The translations under genes were made by a program, and so were the position numbers. 64,000 nucleotides of DNA, taken from positions 930,001-994,000 of the forward strand of contig NZ_FOBG01000001.1 of the NCBI RefSeq assembly GCF_900109645.1, given 5' to 3'. The DNA comes from Duganella sp. CF402 (GTDB lineage: Bacteria > Pseudomonadota > Gammaproteobacteria > Burkholderiales > Burkholderiaceae_D). Positions 54,607-63,121 of the stretch are shown one piece after another. The notes under the pieces are model-generated. The model was not told where the DNA came from. It saw only the letters and a program-made list of their open reading frames with translations, and did not search any database. Each line of letters starts with the position of its first letter. Within the stretch, counting starts at the first letter, position 1.

Positions 54607-57267
54607 TTAGTCGGCGCGCAGCGTGACCGTTGCCGGTTGCAGTCCTTCCGCTGTGGCGCGCACCGTGATGTTACCGCGCTTGCCAGGCACCGCGCGCACA
54701 ATCGCAAGCGCCAGGCCATTGAACGCCGCGCGCTCCGGTGATTTGAACGATTCCAGATTGGTCGGATCGCCATTGTCGGTGGCCACCAGTTCGCCCGGGC
54801 CTTCCACCGTAAAGCGGATGCGCTGGTCGGCGCGCGGCGCGGTCACGCCGTTGGCGTCGGCCACGCGCACCGTGACGAAGGACAGGTCGCGGCCATCGGC
54901 GGCGATGGTGCTGCGGTCGGCCGTGGCATGCAGCGCTGCGGCGGCTTGCGCGGTCTTGACCGACGAACGCGCCCATTCCTTGCCATCCTTGTAGGCGATC
55001 ACGCTGATTTCACCCGGTTCGTAGACTACGTAGTCCCAACGCAGGCGGTACTCATAAGGCGCCTTCTTGCGGCGGCCCTGCGATTTGCCGTTGACGAACA
55101 GCTCCGCCTCATCGCCCGACGTGAACAGGTGCACCGGCGTGACTTCGCCGACGCGCTCCGGCCAGGTCCAATGCGGCAGCAGGTGCGCCAGCGGCAGGTC
55201 CGGCCGCCAGCGCGACTGGTACAGGTAGTAGCGGTCTTTCGGGAATCCGGCCAGGTCGATGATGCCGGAATACGAACTGCGCGCGCCGTAGTAGGGCGTT
55301 GGCTCGCCGAGATAATCCCAGCCGGTCCACACAAATTCGCCCGCCACGTAAGGGTTCTGATCCTGCGCCGCCCACGAGCGGTCGGCCGAGCTGCCGAAAT
55401 CGGCGGCAAACAATTCGTAGGCGCTGACCTGCTGGCGTTTCGGATCGCCGCCGACACCGGGCCGCACCGGTGCGCTAATCACGCCCGGCACCGGGAACTG
55501 GTACTCGCCACGGCTGCTCAGGGCTGATGCGCTTTCCGTCGACAAGATCATCTTGTCCGGGAACTTGGCGTGGAAAGCCGGGAACTGGCCGGGCAGGCTG
55601 CGGATGCCGGCACCCTGGTAATTCAGGCTGATGACATCGACGGTAGCCGGCAGCGGCATGTCGGACTTGGCGTAGTTCATGGCCACGGTGGCAGGCCGGG
55701 TCGGATCCTCCTGATGCGCGATGCTCACCAGTTTGGCGCCGATCGCCGCGCCGGCCTCGCCGGTGTACTGTTCGCCCACCTCGTTCCCCACGCTCCACAT
55801 GATGATGGAAGGGTGATTGCGGTCGCGCCGCAGCATGGCGCGCAAGTCCTGCTCGTGCCAGTCGGGGAAGATCAGGTGGAAGTCCAGCGGCGTTTTCTTG
55901 CGTTCCCACGAATCGAATACTTCGTCCATCACCAGGATGCCCATGCGGTCGGTCAGCTCCAGCAGTTCCGGCGAAGGCGGATTGTGGCTCATGCGCACCG
56001 CGTTGGCGCCCATTTCCTGCAGCATCTGCAGCTGGCGTTCGGCGGCGCGGCGGTTAAAGGCCGCACCCAGTGCACCGAGGTCGTGGTGGTTATTGACGCC
56101 GTTGATCATGATCTTTTCGTCGTTGACGAACAGGCCCTGGTTCGGATCGAAACGCAGCGAGCGGACGCCAAACGGCGTTTCATAAGTGTCCACGGCCTTG
56201 CCGTTGCGGCTGACCGTGGTGACGGCCACGTAGCGGTGCGGCCGCTGTTGCGGCAGCGGGCCCCACAAGCGCGGCTGCGCAATGCGCGCGCCGGCGTTGA
56301 CGGTAGCGGAGCCGCGCGCGGCCACGGTGACGCGCTGCGTTGGCATGCTGGCGACGGCGCTGCCGGTGCGGCGACCATCATCGCCCAGCGCATACAGCTG
56401 CGTATTGATGTCCAGCGTGGCGGCGTCCTTGCCGTCGTTGTCGACCGTGACGGCCAATTCCACTTGCGCCGCCGCGCGGCTCACCTCCGGCGTGCGGATC
56501 ACGGTGCCCCAGTGGGCGACGTGTACCGGATTGCTGACCGTCAGCCACACATCGCGGTACAAGCCCGCGCCCGGATACCAGCGCGCCGATTCGGCCGGGT
56601 TGTCGAGGCGGATCGCCAGCTGGTTGTCGCCGCCCGGCACCGCGTAAGGCGTCAGGTCGAGGCGGAAGGAGTTGTAACCGTATGGCCAGCCGCCGACCAG
56701 CCGGCCATTGAGCCACACGGTCGCATGCGACATGGCGCCGTCGATATCGAGGAAGATGGACTGGCCCTTGTCGCGGGCCGGGATGTCGAGCTTCTTGCGA
56801 TACCAGGCCGGTCCCCATGTGGTGAGCCGCCCCATGCCGCCATACGGGCCGGTGGCGAGGAAGGGGCCTTCAATGGCCCAGTCGTGCGGCAGCGTGACGG
56901 CGCGCCAGTTGCGGTCATCAAAGTCCTTGCGCAGCAGTGGCGGCGAGACGGCGGGATCGGCGGCGGGACGTTGCGAGCGCTGGGCGGGGTTGGCGACGAA
57001 GGCGTTACCGCTTGGGAGTATCCACGGTTTTAGCAGGCCGTCGGCCGGGCGTTGCAGGTGTTCCGCTTCGTCGGGGCGGGCGTCCGCCACCTTGCCGTCG
57101 GCGCTCTCGCGGATCACCGGGCGCACATCATATTGAAGCTGCGGGCCGTAGCCATCCGGATCGCCGCGCTGGAAGCGCCAGCCGTCGTTGATGGTATGGC
57201 GCTCCGCGTGGATGGGAGGATGGATCAGGGCGAAGCCGAGCAAGCCGGCGTAAAGATAGCGGTGCAT
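54607..57267 (-). CDS. Glycoside hydrolase family 2 beta-galactosidase-like protein, secreted
   Basis: A protein of 886 residues with a short signal peptide (LYAGLLGFALIHPPIHA). The sugar-binding domain (about 20-290) contains LPHDWAIEGPF. The central Ig-like domain and TIM barrel (about 370-640) have NGVNNHHDLGALGAAFNRRAAERQLQMLQEMGANAVRMSHNPPSPELLELTDRMGILVMDE in consecutive parts, the acid/base Glu in WSVGNEVGEQY and the nucleophile in ILSTESAS. Then come DUF4982 and a C-terminal Ig-like domain. It probably releases beta-galactosides. A TTG two codons earlier (57273) has a better-spaced AGGAG and may be the real start. Confidence 0.9.
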   Translation of the reverse strand: MHRYLYAGLLGFALIHPPIHAERHTINDGWRFQRGDPDGYGPQLQYDVRPVIRESADGKVADARPDEAEHLQRPADGLLKPWILPSGNAFVANPAQRSQRPAADPAVSPPLLRKDFDDRNWRAVTLPHDWAIEGPFLATGPYGGMGRLTTWGPAWYRKKLDIPARDKGQSIFLDIDGAMSHATVWLNGRLVGGWPYGYNSFRLDLTPYAVPGGDNQLAIRLDNPAESARWYPGAGLYRDVWLTVSNPVHVAHWGTVIRTPEVSRAAAQVELAVTVDNDGKDAATLDINTQLYALGDDGRRTGSAVASMPTQRVTVAARGSATVNAGARIAQPRLWGPLPQQRPHRYVAVTTVSRNGKAVDTYETPFGVRSLRFDPNQGLFVNDEKIMINGVNNHHDLGALGAAFNRRAAERQLQMLQEMGANAVRMSHNPPSPELLELTDRMGILVMDEVFDSWERKKTPLDFHLIFPDWHEQDLRAMLRRDRNHPSIIMWSVGNEVGEQYTGEAGAAIGAKLVSIAHQEDPTRPATVAMNYAKSDMPLPATVDVISLNYQGAGIRSLPGQFPAFHAKFPDKMILSTESASALSSRGEYQFPVPGVISAPVRPGVGGDPKRQQVSAYELFAADFGSSADRSWAAQDQNPYVAGEFVWTGWDYLGEPTPYYGARSSYSGIIDLAGFPKDRYYLYQSRWRPDLPLAHLLPHWTWPERVGEVTPVHLFTSGDEAELFVNGKSQGRRKKAPYEYRLRWDYVVYEPGEISVIAYKDGKEWARSSVKTAQAAAALHATADRSTIAADGRDLSFVTVRVADANGVTAPRADQRIRFTVEGPGELVATDNGDPTNLESFKSPERAAFNGLALAIVRAVPGKRGNITVRATAEGLQPATVTLRAD

Positions 57268-57296
57268 AGTCAAGATGTCTCCTTTTATCCGGATAA

Positions 57297-57310
57297 TGAT
57301 AGCGCAATCA
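57297..57310. promoter_or_regulatory. LacI-type operator 1
   Basis: TGATAGCGCAATCA, within the near-palindrome AATGATAGCGCAATCATT (57295-57312). It matches TGRTARCGYTAYCA at 13 of 14 positions and lies between the GH2 gene and the divergent LacI gene. Confidence 0.6.
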
Positions 57311-57330
57311 TTGTAAATTGTCAGTTAGAA

Positions 57331-57344
57331 TGGTTACGCTATCA
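57331..57344. promoter_or_regulatory. LacI-type operator 2
   Basis: TGGTTACGCTATCA also matches TGRTARCGYTAYCA at 13 of 14 positions. Its centre is 34 bases from operator 1, roughly three helical turns. It lies just upstream of the LacI gene start. Confidence 0.55.
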
Positions 57345-57361
57345 ACGTCATGGAAGAAAAG

Positions 57362-58357
57362 ATGCCGGCAACCCCCGTAACACTGATTGATGTCGCCAAG
57401 GCAGCTGGCGTTTCACCGATTACTGTCTCGCGCGCGCTGAATGAACCGCAATTGGTGAAGCCGGCGACGCTGGCCAAGGTGCAGGAAGCGGTCAAGCGCA
57501 CCGGCTACGTCAAGAACATGCTGGCTGGCGGACTGGCGTCGAGCCGCAGCAAGCTGGTGGCGCTGGTGCTGCCGACTATCTCGACCCAGACCTTCGCCGA
57601 CATGGTGCAGGGCGCAACCGACCGCCTGACCGCCGCCGGCTACCAGCTGCTGCTGGGTATCGTGGGGTATGAAACCTGGCGCGAGGAGATGCTGGTCGAG
57701 ACCATCCTCAGCCGCCGCCCGGACGGCGTGATCCTCACCGGCTCGCAGCATACCGAGAACACGCGCCAGCGCCTGCTGCAAATCGGCACGCCGGTGGTGG
57801 AGACCTGGGACATGACGCCGCACCCGATCGACATGGTGATCGGCTTCTCGCACGAGGAAGTAGGCCATGCGTGCGCGCGCCATTTGCTGGAACGCGGCTA
57901 TCGGCGCTTCGGCATGCTGACTGCGAACGATGCGCGCGCGGGCCAGCGTACGCAGGGTTTCCAGGTAACGCTGGCCAAGCAGGGCGTGAATGTCGTCTGC
58001 GCGCGGCAAGTGCAGGCGCCGGGTGGACTGCCGCAGGGCAGGCTGGAGGCGGTGCAGCTGCTGGACCAGCATCCGGAGCTGGACGCGATTTTCTGCAGTT
58101 CCGACACGCTGGCGCACGGCGCGCTGATCGAGGCGCAGAGCCGTGGCCTGCGCGTGCCGGAGGACCTGGCCATCATGGGCTTCGGCGACCTGAATTTTTC
58201 CGGCTATACCAATCCGCCGCTATCCACCGTCAAGGTGGATGGTGCACGCATCGGCGCCATGTCGGCGCAGGCTTTGCTGGATAGGCTGAACGGCGACGAA
58301 TCGGCGCCGCGCATCGTCAACACCGGCTTTGAACTGATCCAGCGCGGCAGCACTTAA
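57362..58357 (+). CDS. LacI family transcriptional regulator
   Basis: A protein of 331 residues. The helix-turn-helix is VTLIDVAKAAGVSPITVSRALN (about 4-25), with the hinge helix MLAGGLASSRSKLVALVLP. The sugar-binding domain follows (RPDGVILTG; DAIFCSSDTLAHGALIEAQSRGLRVPEDLAIMGFGDLNFSGYTNPPLSTV), as in gluconate-repressor-like members. It is divergent from the GH2-GH43 pair and probably represses it. The ATG at 57362 has GGAAG just upstream; an ATG at 57350 lacks a ribosome-binding site. Confidence 0.92.
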   Translation: MPATPVTLIDVAKAAGVSPITVSRALNEPQLVKPATLAKVQEAVKRTGYVKNMLAGGLASSRSKLVALVLPTISTQTFADMVQGATDRLTAAGYQLLLGIVGYETWREEMLVETILSRRPDGVILTGSQHTENTRQRLLQIGTPVVETWDMTPHPIDMVIGFSHEEVGHACARHLLERGYRRFGMLTANDARAGQRTQGFQVTLAKQGVNVVCARQVQAPGGLPQGRLEAVQLLDQHPELDAIFCSSDTLAHGALIEAQSRGLRVPEDLAIMGFGDLNFSGYTNPPLSTVKVDGARIGAMSAQALLDRLNGDESAPRIVNTGFELIQRGST

Positions 58358-58362
58358 TTAGC

Positions 58363-59640
58363 TTAACGCGCCAGCGGCGCGCTGACGCCGCGCACGCCCA
58401 CCAGGCCGAGGATGGTCAGCAGCACGTTCTGCGGCGCGGCGTGGGCGTTCTGCGGCGACCACCATTCCAGTTTTTCCGAGTGATAGCCGCCCGAGCTGCC
58501 GCCGCCGGACATGGTGAGGGCCGGGATGCCAAGGCTCATCGGCAGGTTGGCGTCGGTCGAATGCGCACTGTCCAGCAGCGCCGGGCGGCCTTGCACGGTG
58601 GCCGCCGCCAGCGCGGTCTTGACGATCATGGAGTCCTTGCTCATTTGGCCCGCCGGACGGTCGCCGATCAGCGCCACGTCGGCCGTGATGGCGCTGCTGT
58701 TCCAGCGCTGGTTGGTGTCGGCCACGCCTTGCTGCACGGCGTCCTTGATCTGCTGCTCCACCTTGGCCAGCAGCGGCGCGTCGGCCGAGCGGATATCGAT
58801 CAGCATCGAGGCCTCGGCCGAAATGCTGTTCACCGATTGCCCGCCTTGGACCACGCCGACATTGAACGTCACCTTCGGCTCGGCCGGTACGCGGATCTCG
58901 TCGATGCGCGCAATCACGCGGCCCGCCGCATGAATCGCCGACGGCAGGCCGAAGCCCTCGTAGCTATGACCGCCCGGGCCATGAATGCTTACCTTGAAAC
59001 GCCGGCTGCCGGTGCCGATGTAGGTCACTGGATCACCGCCCGTACCCAGCGCCGGCTCAAGGCCGACGAACGCCTTGATGTCCTTGCGCTGGCTAAACAG
59101 ATGCTTCACGCCTTTCAAATCGCCGAGGCCTTCCTCGCCGACGTTGGCGACAAACAGCACATCGCCCACGGTCTGCACCTTGGCATCACGCAGCGCATGG
59201 GCGATGGTCAGCATGGCGGCCAGCGAACGGCCGTTGTCGGCGATGCCGGGCGCGTAGTAGCGGCCATCCTTTTCGTGTACGGTAAGGTCGGTGGTGGCTG
59301 GATACACCGTGTCCAGGTGCGCTGCCAGTACCACGGTCGGGCCTTTGCCGCTGCCGCGCCAGGTGCCCAGCACATTGCCCGCTTCATCGGTCCGCACATC
59401 CTGCAGGCCGGCCGCTTTCAGGCGTTCGGCGTAATCGCGGGCGCGTGCCGCTTCGGCGAAGGTTGGCGCGGGAATGGCGTTGATGGCCAGCGTGTTGGCG
59501 GTGGTAGTGGCTTCGTTCTTTTCGATGTAGGCCAGCGCCTGTTTCACCGCAGGCTGCGCGGCGATGCGCGCCAGCTCCTGCTGTTGCGCGTGGGCCGGCA
59601 GTGCGGCGGCGATGGCGAGGCTTAATAATAGGTGCTTCAT
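58363..59640 (-). CDS. M20-family metallopeptidase, exported
   Basis: A protein of 425 residues with signal peptide LLLSLAIAAALPAHAQ. The metal-binding residues are in VVLAAHLDTVYPA (about 110-122), GIADNGRSLAAML, NVGEEGLGDLKGVKHLF (Glu-Glu) and a C-terminal His region. A dimerisation-type domain (about 205-315; RRFKVSIHGPGGHSYEGFGLPSAIHAAGRVIARI) lies in between. It resembles carboxypeptidase G2 or peptidase T-like di-zinc enzymes; the substrate is unknown. Its start overlaps the upstream kinase stop (ATGA), an unusual operon partner. Confidence 0.88.
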   Translation of the reverse strand: MKHLLLSLAIAAALPAHAQQQELARIAAQPAVKQALAYIEKNEATTTANTLAINAIPAPTFAEAARARDYAERLKAAGLQDVRTDEAGNVLGTWRGSGKGPTVVLAAHLDTVYPATTDLTVHEKDGRYYAPGIADNGRSLAAMLTIAHALRDAKVQTVGDVLFVANVGEEGLGDLKGVKHLFSQRKDIKAFVGLEPALGTGGDPVTYIGTGSRRFKVSIHGPGGHSYEGFGLPSAIHAAGRVIARIDEIRVPAEPKVTFNVGVVQGGQSVNSISAEASMLIDIRSADAPLLAKVEQQIKDAVQQGVADTNQRWNSSAITADVALIGDRPAGQMSKDSMIVKTALAAATVQGRPALLDSAHSTDANLPMSLGIPALTMSGGGSSGGYHSEKLEWWSPQNAHAAPQNVLLTILGLVGVRGVSAPLAR

Positions 59641-61874
59641 GGTGCTCCGGAGGTGAGGGGGAGGCCGGCGATCAGCGCCAGCAGCGCGTCCACATCCACC
59701 GGTTTGACAAAGTATTCATCGAAGCCTGCGGCGCGCGCTTGTTCGCGGTCTTCGCGGCGGCCGTAGCCGGTGATGGCGACCATCGTCGCGCCAGCGGTGG
59801 CAGGCAGGGAGCGCAGAGCACGCACCAGTTCATAGCCGCTGATGCCGGGCAGGCCAATATCGAGCAGGCACAGTTGCGGCGCGTGAGCTTGCGCCGCTTC
59901 CAGCGCATCCACCGCGCTGTGCGCCGTGATGACGCGGTGGCCGGCCGTTTCCAGCAGCAGCTGCAGCGTTTGGGCGGCATCGACATTATCGTCCACCACC
60001 AGCACGCGCAGCTGGTGCGACGGCGTCGCGGGCTGGCCGGGCTGCGTCGGCGGCGCCGCTTGCCGCGTGGCGGGCAGGGTGATGGTGAAGGTGCTGCCTT
60101 TCTGCTCGCCGGCGCTGTCCGCCGCCACGCTGCCGCCGTGCAGTTCGACCAGTGACTTGACCAGCGCCAGGCCAAGTCCCAAGCCGCCTTGCGAGCGGTC
60201 GGCGTGACGTTCGGCCTGCGCGAACAGGTCGAACACATGGCTGCGCAACTCGGCCGACATGCCGATGCCGTTGTCGCTCACCACCAGCACCACGTGGTCA
60301 CCGCTGAAACGCGCCGCCAGTTTGATAATGCCGCCGCTTGGCGTGTACTTGGCAGCGTTGTTGAGCACATTGACCAGCACCTGCACCAGCCGCTTATGGT
60401 CGCCGGTGACCATCAGCGCAAACGGCGGCAGCGCCACCTCGAAATGGTGCTGGCGCGCTTTCATCAGGGGTTCCGCCTGTTCCACCGCGTCGGCCACGAT
60501 GTCGCGCGCATCCAGCGGCGCGCGCGCCAGCGTCACCAGCCCGCGCGTGACGCGCGAGACGTCGAGCAGGTCGTCCACCAGCCGCGTCATGTGATGCACC
60601 TGCCGCACGATGATGGCGGCGGTGCGCTGCACCACCGGCTCGCTGGCATGGCCGGCTTGCAGCAACTGGGCGCCGGCGCTGATCGGCGCCAACGGGTTGC
60701 GCAGTTCGTGCGCCAGCATGGCGAGGAATTCATCCTTGCGGCGGTCGGCCTCGCGCAGCTGGTTTTCGGCGCGCTGGTGCTGGCGTTCCTTGTCCTGCAG
60801 CGCGGCCGCCATCGCGTCGAGCGCGTGCGCCAGTTCGCTGATTTCTTCCTTGCCGTAGGAGATGCCGGTGCGCGCGTCGAGCGCGCCGGAGGCGATGCTG
60901 TTGGCGGTGTTGGCCAGCCGTTTCACGCGGCGCAGCACCAGCACGTCGCCGACGAACCAAGCGGCCGCCAGCGCCAGGCCGATGGTCGCGGCCAGCGCCG
61001 CCCAGTCCAGCATCTGGTCGTGGCGCGCGTTGGCGGTGATCTGCTCGACCGGGATGCCGATGGTGACGGTGTAGTCGGTCAGGCCGTTGTTGCCGACGCG
61101 GGCGAAGCGGTGCAGGCGCTCGACGCCGTCCGGGCCGGTCAGCAGCACCGGCTTGCCCGGTTCGGCCGCCATCGCGTTGCGCATCTCGGGCGCGACCTGC
61201 TTGCCGTACCAATTGTCCGGATCAGGCTTGCGCGAAATGATCTTGCCTTCGGAATCGGCGGTCAGCAGCAGCGAGTCGGGAGGCAGCTGGATGTCGGCCA
61301 CGAAGCGGTCCAGCCGGCTCAGGTCGAGCGAGGCGAATACCACGGCTTTCACACGCTGTTCGTCGTCCAGCACTGGATAGGTCAGGTTGACGGTGTGTTT
61401 CTGGATCACGCGGCCGAAGACATAGCCGCCGGCCACAAAACGGCGCAGGTGCACGGCGCGGCGGAAGTGCGAGCGGTCGGCCAGGTTGACCGGTGTGCTG
61501 AACGGCACGGCACTGCAGCTGACGTCGCCGTTCAGCTGTATCAGGCCGAGGTTGGAGTAATCGGGATTCTGGCGCAGCAGATTGGCCATCAGCCGGGTGC
61601 ATTCGGCCGCGTCGCCGGTGATGCCGGGAACGCCGGCCATGTCGCGCAGCATCTGGCGCGCGCCCGCAATCAGTTGCGCCTCGTTGGCGGCGGCCAGGTT
61701 GGTCAGGCGTTGCAGGTTTTCCTGGGCGGTCTCCACTGCATGGTCCCGCTCGCGCTGGCCGTTAATCAAGGTCATCACGGTGATGGGGGCGATTGCCAGC
61801 AGCACCAGCAGCACCAATCGGCTGCGCAGGCTGTTGAGCTGGAAGAGCAGGAATGCCATGCGTCTGCGATTCAT
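59637..61874 (-). CDS. Hybrid sensor histidine kinase/response regulator
   Basis: A protein of about 745 residues. A membrane helix near the start (LVLLVLLAIAPITVMTLI) is followed by a periplasmic Cache-like sensor of about 220 residues. A second helix (LAATIGLALAAAWFVGDVLVL) leads to HAMP-like RVKRLANTANSIASGALDARTGI and a coiled coil. The kinase core has the H-box FLAMLAHELRNPLAPIS, N-box VLVNVLNNAAKYTP, and G-boxes VSDNGIGM and QGGLGLGLALV. A C-terminal receiver domain has Asp in CLLDIGLPGISGYEL. Phosphate probably moves to a separate Hpt protein or regulator. The start is uncertain: the frame extends to a TTG at 61916, and no ATG has a clear ribosome-binding site. Confidence 0.9.
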   Translation of the reverse strand: MNRRRMAFLLFQLNSLRSRLVLLVLLAIAPITVMTLINGQRERDHAVETAQENLQRLTNLAAANEAQLIAGARQMLRDMAGVPGITGDAAECTRLMANLLRQNPDYSNLGLIQLNGDVSCSAVPFSTPVNLADRSHFRRAVHLRRFVAGGYVFGRVIQKHTVNLTYPVLDDEQRVKAVVFASLDLSRLDRFVADIQLPPDSLLLTADSEGKIISRKPDPDNWYGKQVAPEMRNAMAAEPGKPVLLTGPDGVERLHRFARVGNNGLTDYTVTIGIPVEQITANARHDQMLDWAALAATIGLALAAAWFVGDVLVLRRVKRLANTANSIASGALDARTGISYGKEEISELAHALDAMAAALQDKERQHQRAENQLREADRRKDEFLAMLAHELRNPLAPISAGAQLLQAGHASEPVVQRTAAIIVRQVHHMTRLVDDLLDVSRVTRGLVTLARAPLDARDIVADAVEQAEPLMKARQHHFEVALPPFALMVTGDHKRLVQVLVNVLNNAAKYTPSGGIIKLAARFSGDHVVLVVSDNGIGMSAELRSHVFDLFAQAERHADRSQGGLGLGLALVKSLVELHGGSVAADSAGEQKGSTFTITLPATRQAAPPTQPGQPATPSHQLRVLVVDDNVDAAQTLQLLLETAGHRVITAHSAVDALEAAQAHAPQLCLLDIGLPGISGYELVRALRSLPATAGATMVAITGYGRREDREQARAAGFDEYFVKPVDVDALLALIAGLPLTSGAP

Positions 61875-61955
61875 TTTGGGAAAGATTAATTCTACTTCAA
61901 TCAGCCCGGCGCGCAAGCCTCTGGTATCCTATTGGACTCTACCAATGAGGATTTT

Positions 61956-63119
61956 ATGCAGTTCACAACAAAAACAGTTTGCCGCGCAGTTGCGCTGGCC
62001 TTTATCGGCGCTGCGGGCGCCGCCACCGCGCAGGCGGAAGACATCATCAAGATCGGCCACGTGGCTGCCACGTCCGGCCCGATCGCCCACCTCGGCAAGG
62101 ACAATGAAAACGGCGCGCGCATGGCGGTCGATGAATTGAACGCCAAGGGTGTGCTGATCGGTGGCAAAAAATACAAGGTGGTGCTGCTGGCCGAAGACGA
62201 CGCCGGCGATCCGAAGCAGGCCACCTCGGCCGCGCAGAAGCTGGTCGACGCCAAGGTGCAGGGCGTGATCGGCCACGAAACCTCGGGCACCGCGATTCCG
62301 GCCTCGCGCATTTACTACGATGCCGGCATTCCGCAGATTACGCCGTCGGCCAGTTCGCCAGCCTACACGCGCCAGCGCTACAACACCACCTTCCGCAACA
62401 TCGCCAACGACGAGCAGCTCGGCCCCGCGCTGGCGCGCTACGCCATGCAGAACATGCAGGCCAAGCGCATCGCCGTGGTGGACGACCGTACCGCCTACGG
62501 CAAGGGCCTGGCCGATGAATTCAGCAAGACCGTCAAGCGTACCGGCGCGGCGACCGGTTCGAGCATCGTCTCGACCCAGTACACCAACGACAAGGCGACC
62601 GACCTGACGGCCATCCTGACCGCCATCAAGGCCACCAAGCCGGACATGATTTTCTTCGGCGGCATGGACGCGGTGGCCGCGCCGATGCTGCGCCAGATGA
62701 AGCAGCTGGGCTTCCCGATCAAGTTCATGGGCGGCGACGGCATGTGCTCGGACTCGGTGCCGCGTTTGGCGGGCGAGGGCATGAGCGACGGCCAGGTGAT
62801 CTGCGCAGAGGCGGGCGGCGTCGAGCCGGCGCAGGAAAAAGGCATGGCCGATTTCCGCGCGGCTTACAAGAAACGCTACGGGATTGAGGTGCAGACCTAC
62901 GCGCCGTACACCTATGATGCGCTGATGACGATGGTGGAGGCGATGCAGAAAGCCGGTTCGCCGGATCCGGCGAAATACCTGCCGGTGCTGGCCAAGATCA
63001 AGCACAAGGGCGTGACCGGCAATATCTCGTTCGATGCGCGCGGCGACGTGCAGGATGGTGTGCTGACCATCTTCACCTTCAAGAACGGCAAGCGCCAGAA
63101 GCTTGCCGTCATGAAGTAA
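61956..63119 (+). CDS. Branched-chain amino acid ABC transporter substrate-binding protein
   Basis: A periplasmic protein of 387 residues, LivK type. The signal peptide is VCRAVALAFIGAAGAATAQA. The mature part has IIKIGHVAATSGPIAHLGKDNENGARMAVDELNAKGV and VVLLAEDDAGDPKQATSAAQKLVD, then GVIGHETSGTAIPAS, RIAVVDDRTAYGKGLADEF and YAPYTYDALMTMVEAM. No permease or ATPase genes are adjacent, so it must use a distant transporter. TGAGGA precedes the ATG at 61956; an earlier ATG at 61932 is unlikely. Confidence 0.93.
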   Translation: MQFTTKTVCRAVALAFIGAAGAATAQAEDIIKIGHVAATSGPIAHLGKDNENGARMAVDELNAKGVLIGGKKYKVVLLAEDDAGDPKQATSAAQKLVDAKVQGVIGHETSGTAIPASRIYYDAGIPQITPSASSPAYTRQRYNTTFRNIANDEQLGPALARYAMQNMQAKRIAVVDDRTAYGKGLADEFSKTVKRTGAATGSSIVSTQYTNDKATDLTAILTAIKATKPDMIFFGGMDAVAAPMLRQMKQLGFPIKFMGGDGMCSDSVPRLAGEGMSDGQVICAEAGGVEPAQEKGMADFRAAYKKRYGIEVQTYAPYTYDALMTMVEAMQKAGSPDPAKYLPVLAKIKHKGVTGNISFDARGDVQDGVLTIFTFKNGKRQKLAVMK

Positions 63120-63121
63120 GG

